64,000 nucleotides of DNA from Strongylocentrotus purpuratus (taxonomy: Eukaryota; Echinodermata; Echinoidea; Camarodonta; Strongylocentrotidae). The stretch is taken from contig NW_022145545.1 in assembly GCF_000002235.5 (NCBI RefSeq), forward strand, positions 62,001 to 126,000. Direction: 5' to 3'. The notes beneath the pieces were generated by a model. That model did no database searches, was not told the origin of the DNA, and was given only the letters and a program-made list of their open reading frames with translations. Shown here in pieces: positions 20,246 to 31,141 of the stretch (the stretch's first letter is position 1; each line of letters begins with the position of its first letter). The position numbers and the translations under genes were made by a program.

Positions 20246-21038
20246 AATGTTTTGATCTTACTTTTTTAGTCATACCTTTTATATCAACAGGATCATCAAT
20301 CATAAACTTGTAAATCAATGCAACAGGTCATAGAAAAACTTGAAATTGAAACTTGAACAAGTGAAGAACGTCTGGACTCGAGTCTACGTAGAACTTGAAG
20401 TAACTTAGAACCCGAACCAGCAAGGTAATAAAATGTTTTTCCAAAGTGCAACTTCCAAACAGCGACAATGTACATGTAGGCCTAGATCTAGAATAGTTTA
20501 AAAAGCTGAAATAGTCAAACTCAAGTCAAAGCCAAACATATGTACATGCCATGATGTAGATCTATGCCTAGATCTAGGCCTACACAAAGTCTTGTCTTGA
20601 ACATTCCATTAATTATTATAAATGTTCACCACACAATCGTGGATTTGAAAAGTATTTGAAGTCGTTGAAAGGTCCTGGTGTACCTTCTCCTGCAAAAGCG
20701 AAAAGGATAGTTGTTGATGGGAATTCACATGAACATCTAACAGTTAGTCTACATTATCTGAGTCCCGATCCGGAACTACTATTTCAAGCGGCTGTCTGTC
20801 GTGTGCATGGATTAGGCGCGATTAGGCCTGCTTGGACCTGGTCCAGGTACAGGATCTGGAACCGATTGAGTTGCACTAGGCAAAGTGATATTTCTTTTCT
20901 AGTAGAGATGACTCCCAAGATGTGAGGACATTTGTTTCTTCCGCTCGTGGCTAGTGTTACAGTAATTCTTGAGTGACTGCTCAATGTGGTGACCACTCAC
21001 TGATTGCATGTCTCGAGACTCGAAACCGGCTCTATCCA
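20246..21038. other. Intergenic, no gene recognised
   Basis: A short open stretch near 20650-20925 has no recognisable motif and no ATG start, so it is not called. Nothing else was seen. Confidence 0.4.
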
Positions 21039-21543
21039 CCCTTACAAAAATAATAATAAACTGGTTTTCAACTGGTAAAAAATGGTCTATAGAATTATTT
21101 ACAAAAAAACTTCTATAGAATTCTATAAAAAAAATCTATAGAATTTCTATAGGCCATTCTATAGAATGTTTTATAGAGATTCTATAGAGATCCGTTATAG
21201 ATTTCTATAGAATTTGTATAGAAAAGTGGCCCACTTTTCTATAGAATCTCTATAAAACATTTTTATAGAATTGCTATAGAATTCTCTACAAAAAAATTCT
21301 ATAGAATTCTATGAAACAAATTCTATAGAATTTCTATAGGCCATTCTATAGAATGTTTTATAGAGATTCTATAGAGGTCCGTTATAGATTTCTATAGAAT
21401 TTGTATAGAAAAGTGGCCCACTTTTCTATAGAATCTCTATAAAATATTTCTATAGAATTCTATAAAAAAAATTCTATAGCATTTCTATACGCAATTCTAT
21501 AGAATTTTTTTTATAGAATTCTATAGAACTTTTTTTGTAAGGG
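21039..21543. mobile_element. CTATAGAA-palindrome MITE
   Basis: Ends CCCTTACAAAAA and TTTTTGTAAGGG are inverted repeats. The interior consists almost wholly of TTCTATAGAA-type words. A block of about 235 bp occurs twice, each with the near-perfect palindrome ATAGAAAAGTGGCCCACTTT. It could fold into many alternative hairpins. No coding sequence or target duplication seen. Confidence 0.65.
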
Positions 21544-22099
21544 CAGAGTCGTGAAGCATGGGCTTATACCGAAAGGGTGCGTTGGGAGTGTCGCGTCGCG
21601 TCAAACGCGACCATTCGTCCAAAGCCCCCCCCCCCCCCCCCGGTTTGGCCGAAAGGGTGCGTTGACTAGTCTTCCACATCAGTCGTTTATAATAAGACGT
21701 TTTAATTCAAATAATCAAAATAGAAACAGATTAAAATTAATCAAACTAGTTTTTACGTAGTCTTGCAGATCAGGCGTTTATGTGTTTACCTAGTCTTGAA
21801 TATCAGTCGTTTGTTTATTAAAATAACAAAAAATAATATCCTTTTCTTTCTATGTATGGAATTCAGAAAGCCCCCCCCCCCCCCCCCCCCGCCGCCCGCT
21901 TATCCCGAAAGGGTGCATTAAGGTGTTAGGCCTACTCGATCCGTTATTCATTTATTTATTTGTTATTTCATTTGTGGTAAAGACTGTTAAGCATGACTAG
22001 TTTACATCAAAAAAGAATTCTATGGAATACATTGAAAGAAATGGATATTATTTTTATTTGGCCTTTTTAAAATACACTATTTATTGAATTCATTAATTG

Positions 22100-22440
22100 A
22101 TGTAATTCTTATAAACGCCTGATCTGCACCCCTTCGGCATAAGCCTGATACATGTTGCTCTTAAGCAGTGGTTTGTGTACAACTTTGAGCATCCAGCTTT
22201 CTGGGAAATTTGTTTCATCGTATTTCCCATTGTGTTTTTGCCAACTGGAGCATTGCAGTACCAGTTGTCACCATCTTCTAGCTTCTTTGCTTTTGGTTTC
22301 TGCCATATAGAAAAGGGCAATCTTTGTTCAGTTTCGATACGAACCGCATGAATTTCTCAACTGGACACTTTGAACTTCCAGGTATTTCGTACATCACTCC
22401 GTTGTTCGACACCTCATCATCCTCACGATTGTTCTTTGTC
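22100..22440 (-). pseudogene. Tyrosine recombinase fragment (Crypton/DUF3504-like)
   Basis: Two overlapping minus-strand frames give, in order, MYEIPGSSKCPVEKFMRFVS then LNKDCPF, and after a frameshift near 22310 NWYCNAPVGKNTMGNTMKQI, then KLYTNHCLRATCIRL. The block PVGxNTxGNxMKxI followed by YTNHxLRAT is characteristic of the DUF3504 tyrosine recombinases related to Cryptons and found in ZMYM/KCTD1-type proteins. The catalytic C-terminal histidine-tyrosine segment is missing after the 22093 end. It is a short, frameshifted relic; whether it came from a Crypton or from a domesticated gene cannot be told. Confidence 0.65.
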
Positions 22441-22533
22441 AATTGATCTCTTTTACTGATGTATCGAAGTGAAAGTATGAAATCTCAATGGTTACGATAG
22501 CAACAACAAGATGTGGTAATGAACATTCATTAC

Positions 22534-23478
22534 CATGGGCGTCGATCCTGGGGAGGGGGGGGGGGGGACGGGGGGACACGTCCCCACCACGAATTTTCAG
22601 GTGGTGAAATGTCCCCTCATGATTTGGGGTTAAAATCTTCTTTTTTTTCTTCTTCTTTCTTTCTCTCTTTCTCTCAAGCCAATTCAGGTGATCAGATTTT
22701 ATGAATAGAAGCGTCATTAATATTACATTCACATCACCAGAAGTTTAAACATTGGTTTACGATGAAAATCCTTTCACCAACTGAAAAAAAAATCAAATTA
22801 ATCCCTTGTATCTTCCAAACCTTATGGCTGATTGTTCAATGGAAACAACAAATTCATCTATCTATCCCCTTTGCGTTCTTGTTCCTGTTAGTTGAACTTA
22901 AGACTGTTTTTTCTTTAATTTGGCAAAAATTATGCCCCATATCAAGCCATCTATCCATCAATTAAAAAAAAAATATTCAACTTCTGAGGGGGCACATCCC
23001 CTGCGTACTACTGTTTTCTTTTTAATTTGACAAAAATTATGCAACCAAATCAAGCCATCTATACATCAATTTTTTTTAAAATCTTCAACTTCTGAGGGGG
23101 GCACACCGCCCCCCCCCCCTCAGACACCCCCTGCGTTCTACTGTTTTCTTTTTAATTTGGCAAAAAATATGCACCAAATTAAGCCATTTATACATCAATT
23201 TAAAACAAAATCTTCAACCTCTGAGGGGCGCACATCCCCCTCAGACACCCCCTGCCTTCCTGTTCCTTGTTAATTGAACTTAAGACTGTTTTCTTTTTAA
23301 TTTGGCGAAAAAGTATGGCCCAAATCAAGCCATCTTCAACTTCTGAGGGGGCACATCCCCTCAGACACACCCCCTCTCTGCGTGGCGCGCCCATTCGCCC
23401 CCTAACAAAATAACCTGGCGCCGCCCTGTCTTAACGTGTGCCCCCCCCCCCACGGTCTAATTTGGATTGACGCCCATG
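22534..23478. mobile_element. hAT-like element with poly-G/C ends
   Basis: Starts CATGGGCGTCGATCCTGGGG plus a G run and ends with a C run and GACGCCCATG. Near-matching 8-bp flanks TTCATTAC (22526-22533) and GTCATTAC (23479-23486) suggest an hAT-type duplication. Inside are three to four degenerate copies of a 110-120-bp unit (CTTCTGAGGGGGCACATCCCC, then TTTTTAATTTGGCAAAAATTA). No transposase. Confidence 0.65.
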
Positions 23479-23615
23479 GTCATTACCATTGGGTAATGAC
23501 CGGTCATTACCAAAATTACACGTTAGGCAAAATAAATGCCTGGTCACTTGTACGCTTTCAACCAATAATTTGATTAGGATCTACGTCATCATTTTATAAA
23601 CATAATTAATCTCCA

Positions 23616-23905
23616 GAAGGGCGTTATTTCATATATTGCTCTCTGCAGAAGAAATACATTTCATGACATAATTATTTACCATTATCTTGTGACCTGTATA
23701 GAGGGCTTACTTATCAACAAAGGCCGGTGATACTGAATCCGCAATCACTTATGCAGTTGGCCCTGTGGGGTGAGGCCTTCAGTATGTTTCTTTCTTTCTT
23801 AAGTCATAGTAATATATTGCTGTAGCTATCATTATTTATAATCTTTTTCACCAACAATGTACTTATATGTACATGTGTATATGCCTGTCCTTTTGTATAT
23901 GTACT
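23616..23905 (+). repeat. Dispersed repeat, copy 2
   Basis: Direct counterpart of 15945-16220, about 80% similar by eye. Confidence 0.6.
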
Positions 23906-24126
23906 TTGTAGGGTAAGGTAGAAAGGATTAAATATCACACCCTTCGTACGTTGTTGCACCCAGATAAATAAAAACATACACAATGTAAAGAGGCTTAGAA
24001 TGCACATTACTCGCGAAAACCCACAAAAAAAGTACAAAGATATACGTTTTACACCTGCACGCAGCAAACAAACGGAACAATCCCTTAGTTCCTAGCAAAG
24101 CTTCGGCAACTAGTAAGGGCTAGTCA

Positions 24127-25720
24127 GTGATGGATGTAATTTAAAGGAACTAGTGAACGTGCTGAGGGATCGGTTGGTCGTCAGATGTGCAGATGTCAAC
24201 ATCCAGCGAAAACTATTGGGAACGCCCGAGTTGACTTTTGACAATGCAGTGAACATTGCAGCAGCGATGGAAGTCGCAAAGTGAGATGTATAGAACAGAT
24301 CAAGAAAATTGGGAAACCGCATGCTGATCCTACTTATATTCATAAGCTTCAGAAGAAGGCGCCATAATCACCAACAAGGACTGGGGCAAGGGTATCCAAG
24401 CCCAACGACAACTGTTCTATTGCAAAGAAGTGTTGGAGATGCGGTGGTAACCATGCGCCGGAGACATGGAAATTCCGCGATGAACAGTGCTACAAGTGCT
24501 CTAGTGTGATAAAGTGAAAGCGTATCAGCACAAATTCTATCAGAAGAAGAGACAGTCTTCAAAGAAAGTATATCACTTAGATGATGGAGAATCAGATTTA
24601 TCAGAAGGAAAGATATGAACCGCTTGGAGGATGAATCGATTAACAAGTAATCGAATTCTGCCGGATCCGTATAAAAGAAAAATTAAAAATGTCAATTCTG
24701 TATGTATATATGTTGAGAAATATAAAACTCACTTTATTTTTGTCCTATACATTGTGAAATTATGAACTATTGATTACCTTGTATTTGCGTTTGTTTATCA
24801 AATGATAACAAAGCTTGGTGCAGTTTTGTATAAACAATGTTATGTACAAAAAAGAGTTGGAGTGTTGAAAAATAAAATCAATGAATAAAAACAAATATAC
24901 ATGTAGCCACCATGATAGTGAGCGGCAGAAAAATGCAGCTCGAAGTGGATACTGTATCAAAGTAAAGTGTTTAGGAATATCAGTGAAAATGCAAAATTGA
25001 TTCCAGTAACATCGAGTTTAAATCATATTAGATAAGGAAGAGAAGGTATATTAGATGTCTACGGAGAAGCCCCCCCCCCCCCCCCCCCCACTGCGTGTTA
25101 CCAAAATGTCCAATAAAGGGGTACTGTTCGTGAGACAAAGTCCGGCCCGAGAATTGTAAGAAAAGGGGTGTATTTGACTTTTCACCCGGAGATTTCTTTA
25201 AAAAGGGGGTGTTTTTTCTTTTTTTTTCTCTCTCATATCTCTGGACTCCTGAGAAATTATTCCGAATTAAGTGGGGTAAATTGAGCATTTTTTGAGAAAG
25301 GGGGGGGGGGAGTTCGGAAATGTTGGCAGTACTCAGATAGGGGGTGCTTTCAAAAAGAGGGAACGAGCATATGCGTACCCTAAATAACACTGAGTGGGGG
25401 GGGGGGGGGCGAACGGAGAAGCCGTGGTCGACGTTCAGCTTGAACCGCAAAGGAAGCCAGAAAAACTTAATCAAGGTGTAGTTAAAAAGGGTGCATGTCT
25501 AATCGGAAGAGACTGGCATATGGTGACGGAAGTACCAACAGTATTTTGTTGATGTTATTGTTAGCCAGCATGCTCCAGTAGGAAACCCAAGCTAACCGAA
25601 TGTTCACCAAGTACAAAATGTGATGGTTGAATTACTTGGAAGACATCAAGGTGTTTTCAACGCCGAGAAGTTAGGGAAGCTGCAAAATTTCCAAGCCAAA
25701 GTCTATCCCCGGGATGTAGA
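24127..25720 (+). pseudogene. Ty3/Gypsy-like gag-protease-RT remnant
   Basis: In sequence order there are a gag-like helical stretch (VLRDRLVVRC, RKLLGTPELTFDNAVNIAAA) ending in an early stop; a CCHC knuckle at about 24431-24500 in which the last cysteine is tryptophan (CWRCGGNHAPETW); an aspartic protease start (VSGRKMQLEVDTVS, about 24915-24957) with the DTG glycine replaced by V; a protease end with LIGRDW (about 25497); and the beginning of the RT connector (LLGRHQGVFNAEKLGKLQNF). Multiple stops and shifts make it dead. No LTRs were seen. A poly-C-ended element (25070-25412) sits inside the protease. Confidence 0.75.
25070..25412. mobile_element. Poly-C/poly-G terminated MITE inside the Gypsy remnant
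   Basis: The protease reading frame runs up to ACGGAGAAGC, breaks, and resumes at a second ACGGAGAAGCC (25413), giving a 9-11-bp target duplication. The insert starts with about 19 C then CACTGCGTGTTA and ends TAACACTGAGTG then G13, so the ends are inverted repeats. 343 bp, non-coding. Confidence 0.75.
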
Positions 25721-25723
25721 GGG

Positions 25724-26225
25724 GTAGAGCTCCCGGATGCTCAGGGGTTTTAGCCATTTAATTACGGTCAGATAAGCATATTTTGTGATACCTTATTTGT
25801 AAAACTGGCAGAACACTTATTTGTGTGGGGTCCAGGGGGCAGAGCGATCGGAAGTTCAGGGGTTTTTAGGCATTTAATTACGGTCAGATAAGCATATTTT
25901 GATACCTTATTACCTTATACCTGCGCGGGAGGGGGAAAACTAAATTCAGACAAGGATTAAGAGTCGAGAACGGTACAACGAATCGTCTTCTTTCTCTAAT
26001 AATTAGATGAAACGTCATAGCTTCTGCGCTACGCGCGGGAAAAAGTGGAAAACTGAAAAATAACTTAGTTCCCGGCCCCGGGTTTATAGGGTAAAATTTG
26101 TAGACATCGAGACAATGGCATTAATATATTTGTCGGTAATTGGTGGCTAGTTTTGTCGGTAATTGGTGGGGGGCTCTACACCCCCCCCCCCCCCACCCAC
26201 TGAAAAAGGTCTAGTGACGCCCCTG
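25724..26225. repeat. Minisatellite A/B fragment with hAT-like right end
   Basis: Two units of AGGGGTTTTAGCCATTTAAT plus TACGGTCAGATAAGCATATTTT (minisatellite A, opposite strand to 58640-59390), then one unit of minisatellite B (GAGAACGGTACAACGAATCG, about 25970), then a C run and GACGCCCCTG at 26216-26225, which resembles an hAT-like terminus. A degraded relative of the element at 57760-60716. Confidence 0.6.
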
Positions 26226-27035
26226 ATAACAACACAGTTTATACACTCGAGATAACTTGTGCAAGTACTACTAGGTGAAGTACCGACCACCGTCTTTGTG
26301 CAGTGTGCAGCAACAAAGCATATACAACATCTCGCGACGTGACAGATAAGCTTGCTCTAACTTTTTACGAATCAGAAGGCCTCGTTTTTTTCCCAGGAAG
26401 TGCCGGTGGACATTAATGCGCCAAATGTGGTTCTCAAATTGCAAAAGGTCTCTACTCTCGGAGGGGGTTAGGAGAAAGCAATTTTACGTCATATTATACT
26501 CCAGTAAGTGCCTGAAAATGCGCCATATGTGGTTCTAAAGATGCAAATGCTTCGTACTCTGGGAGGGGGTTCTGACCCATCCCCGCTTGGTCGCTCCGCT
26601 TCATCGTTTTTCATATATTTCACCTCATGCGAAATGGAAAGTGGCCCTTATCAGAACAGATAAGGATAATGGTTTACTATTTACTTAAAATTGAAAAAAT
26701 GTCAGAAACCAAGAGGGCACATATTAATATGTGATCCTTGAAAAGTCTGACAGGGCTCTGTCTGGGGTGGTAGGGCCCTGTCTGGGCAGGGCTAAGAGTT
26801 CAGTATAGTCAAATGGCCAACAAGAACGAGCTGTTATAATTGGGGGGGGGGGGGGGGGGGGTTCGCGGTAACTAGCTTTTTCCTAACTTTCTATTTCCGG
26901 TGTCCAGGGACGTTGGTCAATGCGATATGTTGATGGATCTAGCTAAAAATGTTTGTAAGAACGTCACGTAAAATGCATGTACTATCAGAATATATAAATA
27001 CAGGCCTAACCCCTCATCGGGATTCCTTCCGTGAG
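26226..27035. other. Intergenic, repeat debris
   Basis: TGCGCCAnATGTGGTTCTnAA occurs twice (about 26418 and 26520), each followed by a GGGAGGGGGTT stretch, indicating a small tandem duplication. A G18 run lies at about 26843. No gene seen. Confidence 0.45.
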
Positions 27036-27039
27036 CATC

Positions 27040-27206
27040 ACATTCTCACCAACTAACGAAGAGACTGATGGAAACTATGGACTGGAGTGTGCTGCTCTAT
27101 GGATCAGAGGCATGGGCTCCAAAAACAGGTGACATACAAAAAAGGTTGGAGAGTTCTGAAATGTGGATGTGGAGGAAGATGAAAAAGATAAGTTTGGTGG
27201 ATAGAG
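27040..27206 (+). pseudogene. LINE reverse transcriptase C-terminal fragment
   Basis: Reads WSVLLYGSEAWAPKTGDIQK then RLESSEMWMWRKMKKISLVD, the well-known post-RT block of RTE/CR1-type elements (WSVLLYG, ESFEMWCWRRM, ISWTD). It is cut at 27207 by a poly-G-ended element. Confidence 0.75.
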
Positions 27207-27510
27207 CCCGGGGGGGGGGGGGGTACTCACATATTGAGACATACGGGGTGTGCCGCTCTAATGAGTAACTTTTCACGAAAAATCCCTAAACATTGATCCT
27301 ATTTTTAACAAAAATATTCCTAAATATAGGTCCGCTTTATCAAAATTTTATTTTTGTCATGCAAACACCCGAATTTTTTGAAAAATGGGCTTTACTTCGA
27401 AAAAAATGACCCTTCAAAATGGGTAGGGATTTCGAGGCTTCATCGGCTTCAGCGGCACACCCCCGTCAAAACCAAATTTGAATTCCTCCTACCCCCCCCC
27501 CCCCGGGGTG
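27207..27510. mobile_element. Poly-G/poly-C terminated element
   Basis: Begins CCCGGGG with a G run and TACTCACATATTG, and ends with a CTAC-poly-C-GGGG run. The flanking octamers GGATAGAG and GGGTAGAG differ by one base, a possible 8-bp target duplication. Interrupts the LINE fragment. Confidence 0.5.
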
Positions 27511-27529
27511 GGGTAGAGTGACACATTAT

Positions 27530-28629
27530 GATATTCTAATAGATGGTATCAAAGCAAATGATCGAAAGATACCAAAAGATGAAGGAAGACCTCAAGATCA
27601 GAGAAGAAAGGTGTGTTTAAAGGTAATACAAAGTTTTCGTCATGAATTTGGTTCAAATGAACATATTGGAAGCATATGCGATCCTACAATATTCAGTGAT
27701 CATCGTCACGGTTGAAATCGAGTCTAAATTAAATGAAATTGTTAATAATAAACTCTTCATGTTGTATAGCTCCCTCTCAAAATCAATATATTAATTAAGC
27801 TATAAAGCAATGTTTCTTGACTAAATCGACCGATTGGCTATTCCCGTTAGGTAATTATATATCAGACCTACATAAATCTGAGATTTTCAGGGTCGCTGCT
27901 ACCATTGTACGACCGTAGGCGCTATTTGAAATTTATCAAAATGTACCGGGAGCACCGGTAAATTTTTATGTTAAATTTTTCTCGAAAGTAGAAGTGTTTT
28001 AGGGATTAAATTTTCCAGTGCTTATAATACATCCACAGGGGCAATCAAATATATCAAAATTGTAAAGAATCTCTGTCCACCCAATTTTCAAAAATTTCCC
28101 AAAACTTTGTATTACCTTTAAGCAGCAGCCGAGCACAATTAAGAGAGAGAGAGAGAGGGAGAGAGAGAGAAAGAGAGACCTATATTGCCTTTATCACAGG
28201 AAATCGCGGTTCATTTACCTTGCAATTGACAATTTATTTTGCCTCTCTGGTTTTACAAGGGAAATATTTTTACCACAATCAAGGACTACTTGTCCACAAA
28301 ACATTCCTTAAATTGATGTGAAATAATAATAATAAAATATTGTAAGAAATACCAAAGGGGGGGTTTGAACCCCCATCCCCCCCCCCCCCCCCCCCCTGCG
28401 TACGCCCCTGTAGTGAATGCTATTAGGTCTATGCAAGACCTGAGCTACATTTCACAAAGCCTTTTTTCAATGACAAATGCCAAATATCAGTGACAAATCT
28501 GCAGATAATTGATGATATTAAAGCATATGAGCAATAAATACCAAAATATGAAGGAAAGACCTCAATATCAGAGAAGAAAGGTGTGTTTAAGTGCTTAAAA
28601 ACTACTAAACAGCAGTCGAGCACAATTAG

Positions 28630-28661
<32 letters not shown>

Positions 28662-29030
28662 CCTTTGTTGCCTTTATTACAGGAAATCGCGGTTCATTTA
28701 CCTTGCAAATGGCAATTTATTTTGCCTCTCTGGTTTTACAAGGGAAATAATTTTACCACAATCAAGGTCTACTTTTAATAGAGTTTAGCCGCATTGAGAA
28801 CACTTAGGCCTATACCAAGTGCAATAAAATATTATTTGTCCACAAAACATTCCTTAAATTGATGTGAAATAATAATAATAAAATATTGTAAAAGTTTGAT
28901 AGGAGCTTTCACTTGTTAAAGTTAGTGAATGCTAATAGGTCTATGCAAGACCTGGACTCCATTTCACAAAGCCTTTTTTCAATGACAAATACCAAAAATC
29001 AGTGACAAATCTGCAGATAATCAATCAGAC
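27530..29030. repeat. Tandem duplication of about 500 bp, two units
   Basis: Unit 1 is about 27530-28505 and unit 2 about 28506-29030. Both run GAAGACCTCAAnATCAGAGAAG, GTGTGTTTA, GCAGnCGAGCACAATTA, a GA repeat, CAGGAAATCGCGGTTCATTT, then CTATGCAAGACCTG and TTTCACAAAGCC. Unit 1 holds two extra insertions: the TTAA MITE (27621-28117) and a poly-C segment ending TGCGTACGCCCCTG (about 28357-28411). Confidence 0.75.
27621..28117 (+). mobile_element. TTAA-flanked MITE family B, full copy
   Basis: Perfect 17-bp inverted repeats AGGTAATACAAAGTTTT and AAAACTTTGTATTACCT, with TTAA on both sides (27617-27620, 28118-28121). 497 bp, non-coding. Unit 2 of the surrounding duplication has GTGTGTTTAA without the element, a near-empty site. 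Related copy at 17031-17354. Confidence 0.8.
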
Positions 29031-29039
29031 GCAAGGATT

Positions 29040-29820
29040 TCAGTATATAGCTTAATATAATAAAAACTGTGATTTGTCACTGATGACAATTTTTTTTTAA
29101 ATAGGGGCCCAGCAGAGGCAGTAGCGTAATGATAAAAACGTTTTTGACAGGTTGACCCAGGATGAGTGAATTGAAACATTTTTAAAAAGCTCGTAATCAG
29201 GCTCTTGACTAGACGGATTTTAGTTGGGGAAGGGGGGTTCAGACATTATGAGGTTGACCCTTGCGAGGGGAAGTTCTTGAAGAGTAACCCCTATATAGGG
29301 GCGGCGGAGTGTCTTCGAAAGTGGGGAGCTTCAACAACAAAAAAGGCACTAAGAAAAAGGGACACCTATACAAAGGGAAACATCAAAGCGAAAATATACT
29401 TTTATATAAACATTAGTATATACCGCTACATTGTGATTATTTGGTGATTTTCATGGTTGATAATTTAATATTTGTTTCTCTCTTTACATGGGCCAAGATA
29501 CTGATTAAGTATCATACTTTGCTGCTGGGATACGATTTGTGAAGTCGCAGTGCGAAAAATCACAACTCGCAATAAAGAAAAAACTAATCCTAATGGGATG
29601 TAAAGCACAATATAATCATGAAAGTAACATAATTTGATCAACTATAAATGCAAGCGAGCGAGCTTTGAGGGGGGAATTTAAAAAAAAATCGCTATTAGTT
29701 GCTTTCAACTGAAATTAGGGGCACATGTTATCAAAAAGGAAAAGAGGGCACTTATCAGTTTTACGTTTGCCATTATTATTTCATATTGACGTTTTCCGTT
29801 CGTCCAACTGTCTTTTATCC
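29040..29820. other. Intergenic, no gene recognised
   Basis: Short open frames only; no motif, RNA or clear element ends seen. Confidence 0.4.
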
Positions 29821-30165
29821 CTTTTCTCACTCATATCTGGTCATATTCACTCTCTCTATCTCGTCCACGTATTTTCTTTCTCTCTTTCTTTTTTCTCACT
29901 CCCATCTGGTCATACTCTCTCTCTCTCTTGTCCACGTCTTTTTCTTTCTCTCTCTTCCTTTTCTCACTCTCTATCTCGTCCACGTCTCTTTTCTTTCTCT
30001 CTCTTTTCTTTCTCTCTCTTTCCCTTTTCTCTCTTTTCTTTCTCTCTTTCTTTTTTCTCACTCCTATCTGGTCATACTCACTCTCTCTCTCGTCCACGTC
30101 TTTTTGTTTTCATTATCTCTCTCTCTCCCTCTCCCCTTTTCACTCCTATCTGGTCATACTCACTC
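29821..30165. repeat. Polypyrimidine minisatellite
   Basis: About five units of TCTCACTCCTATCTGGTCAT followed by ACTCTCTCTCGTCCACGTCT and TTTCTTTCTCTC runs, over 90% pyrimidine on the plus strand for 340 bp. The open frames on both strands are low-complexity artefacts. Confidence 0.85.
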
Positions 30166-30299
30166 TACAGCACTCAATTCTCTAAATTACACATCTCTCT
30201 TTTCTTAAAAGTACCTCAATAATCTCACTTATTTCCTCAGTATATATCATCCTAATAAATCATAAGAAAAAATAAGCAACGCATACTGAATGTACATTG

Positions 30300-30765
30300 T
30301 AGCATTACTTAAATTTAATCACGAGTGAGTCTCGAACACATTAGTCATGTGGAGTTGGCGCATTACAAATACATTCCAAATTTCACAATTTGATAGAAGT
30401 TAGAAAAAGACTGAAAAATTTACAATACAGGGCAGCAACAAATGAAGTAAAATTCTACCAGGCATTACTGTCAGCCTTACTAAAGTTTATTTAAGTAGTC
30501 CTTTTAATGCCAATTAGTCTCATATTTCAGAAAAATAAAGTTTAAATTAACTTAATATACAACTATCTTACAAGAAAATATAAGGCATCGGGTCGACAAT
30601 ATACAAAGCCTTACTTAAATTTAATCACGAGTGAGTCTCGGAACACATTAGTCATGTGGAGTTGGCGCATTAGAAATACATTCCAAATTTCACAAATTAA
30701 CTTAATATACAACTACCTTACAAGAAAAATATAAGGCATCGGGTCGAAAATATACAAAGTCATGT
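30300..30765. repeat. Direct duplication, about 300 bp
   Basis: CTTACTTAAATTTAATCACG and AGTGAGTCTCG...GTCATGTGGAGTTGGCGCAT occur at 30307 and 30608. CTTAATATACAACTA and AAGGCATCGGGTCGA occur at about 30551 and 30692. The second unit lacks about 140 bp. Confidence 0.75.
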
Positions 30766-31141
30766 CTGCTTGGAGCATTTTGGCAGATGCGCTGACTGAT
30801 TGATCACTTCATCAGCTGTATGCTCAATCTGTAGAAGAGAAACAGACACGGAGAGAAAAACAAAATGCTTGAAAATATTTGTACAAAAAAATATGATATC
30901 AATAGATTTGTTCGGGTTGTTGAAAAAATTATATCCAAAAGTCACGAAAGGCAATATACATATTGATATTGTCATAACTTGCAAAGATTTTGTAATTGGC
31001 CTTTTTCATATATCCCAATGCAGTAATGTCAATCTTGTTTTTTGCGTATTACTTTATTTACATTTCAATGAGCATTAGAGCAACATTCAAATTCATTCAG
31101 TGATACAATTATTTTATTTTATGAAAATAACTGTTTCTTAA

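Noticed and set aside
20656..20925. 89-codon frame near 20.7 kb
   Set aside because: Non-ATG start, no recognisable motif, and no splice context.
29699..30222. Two overlapping 165-169-codon frames
   Set aside because: Translation of a polypyrimidine minisatellite; Ser/Leu/Phe-only composition, no motif.
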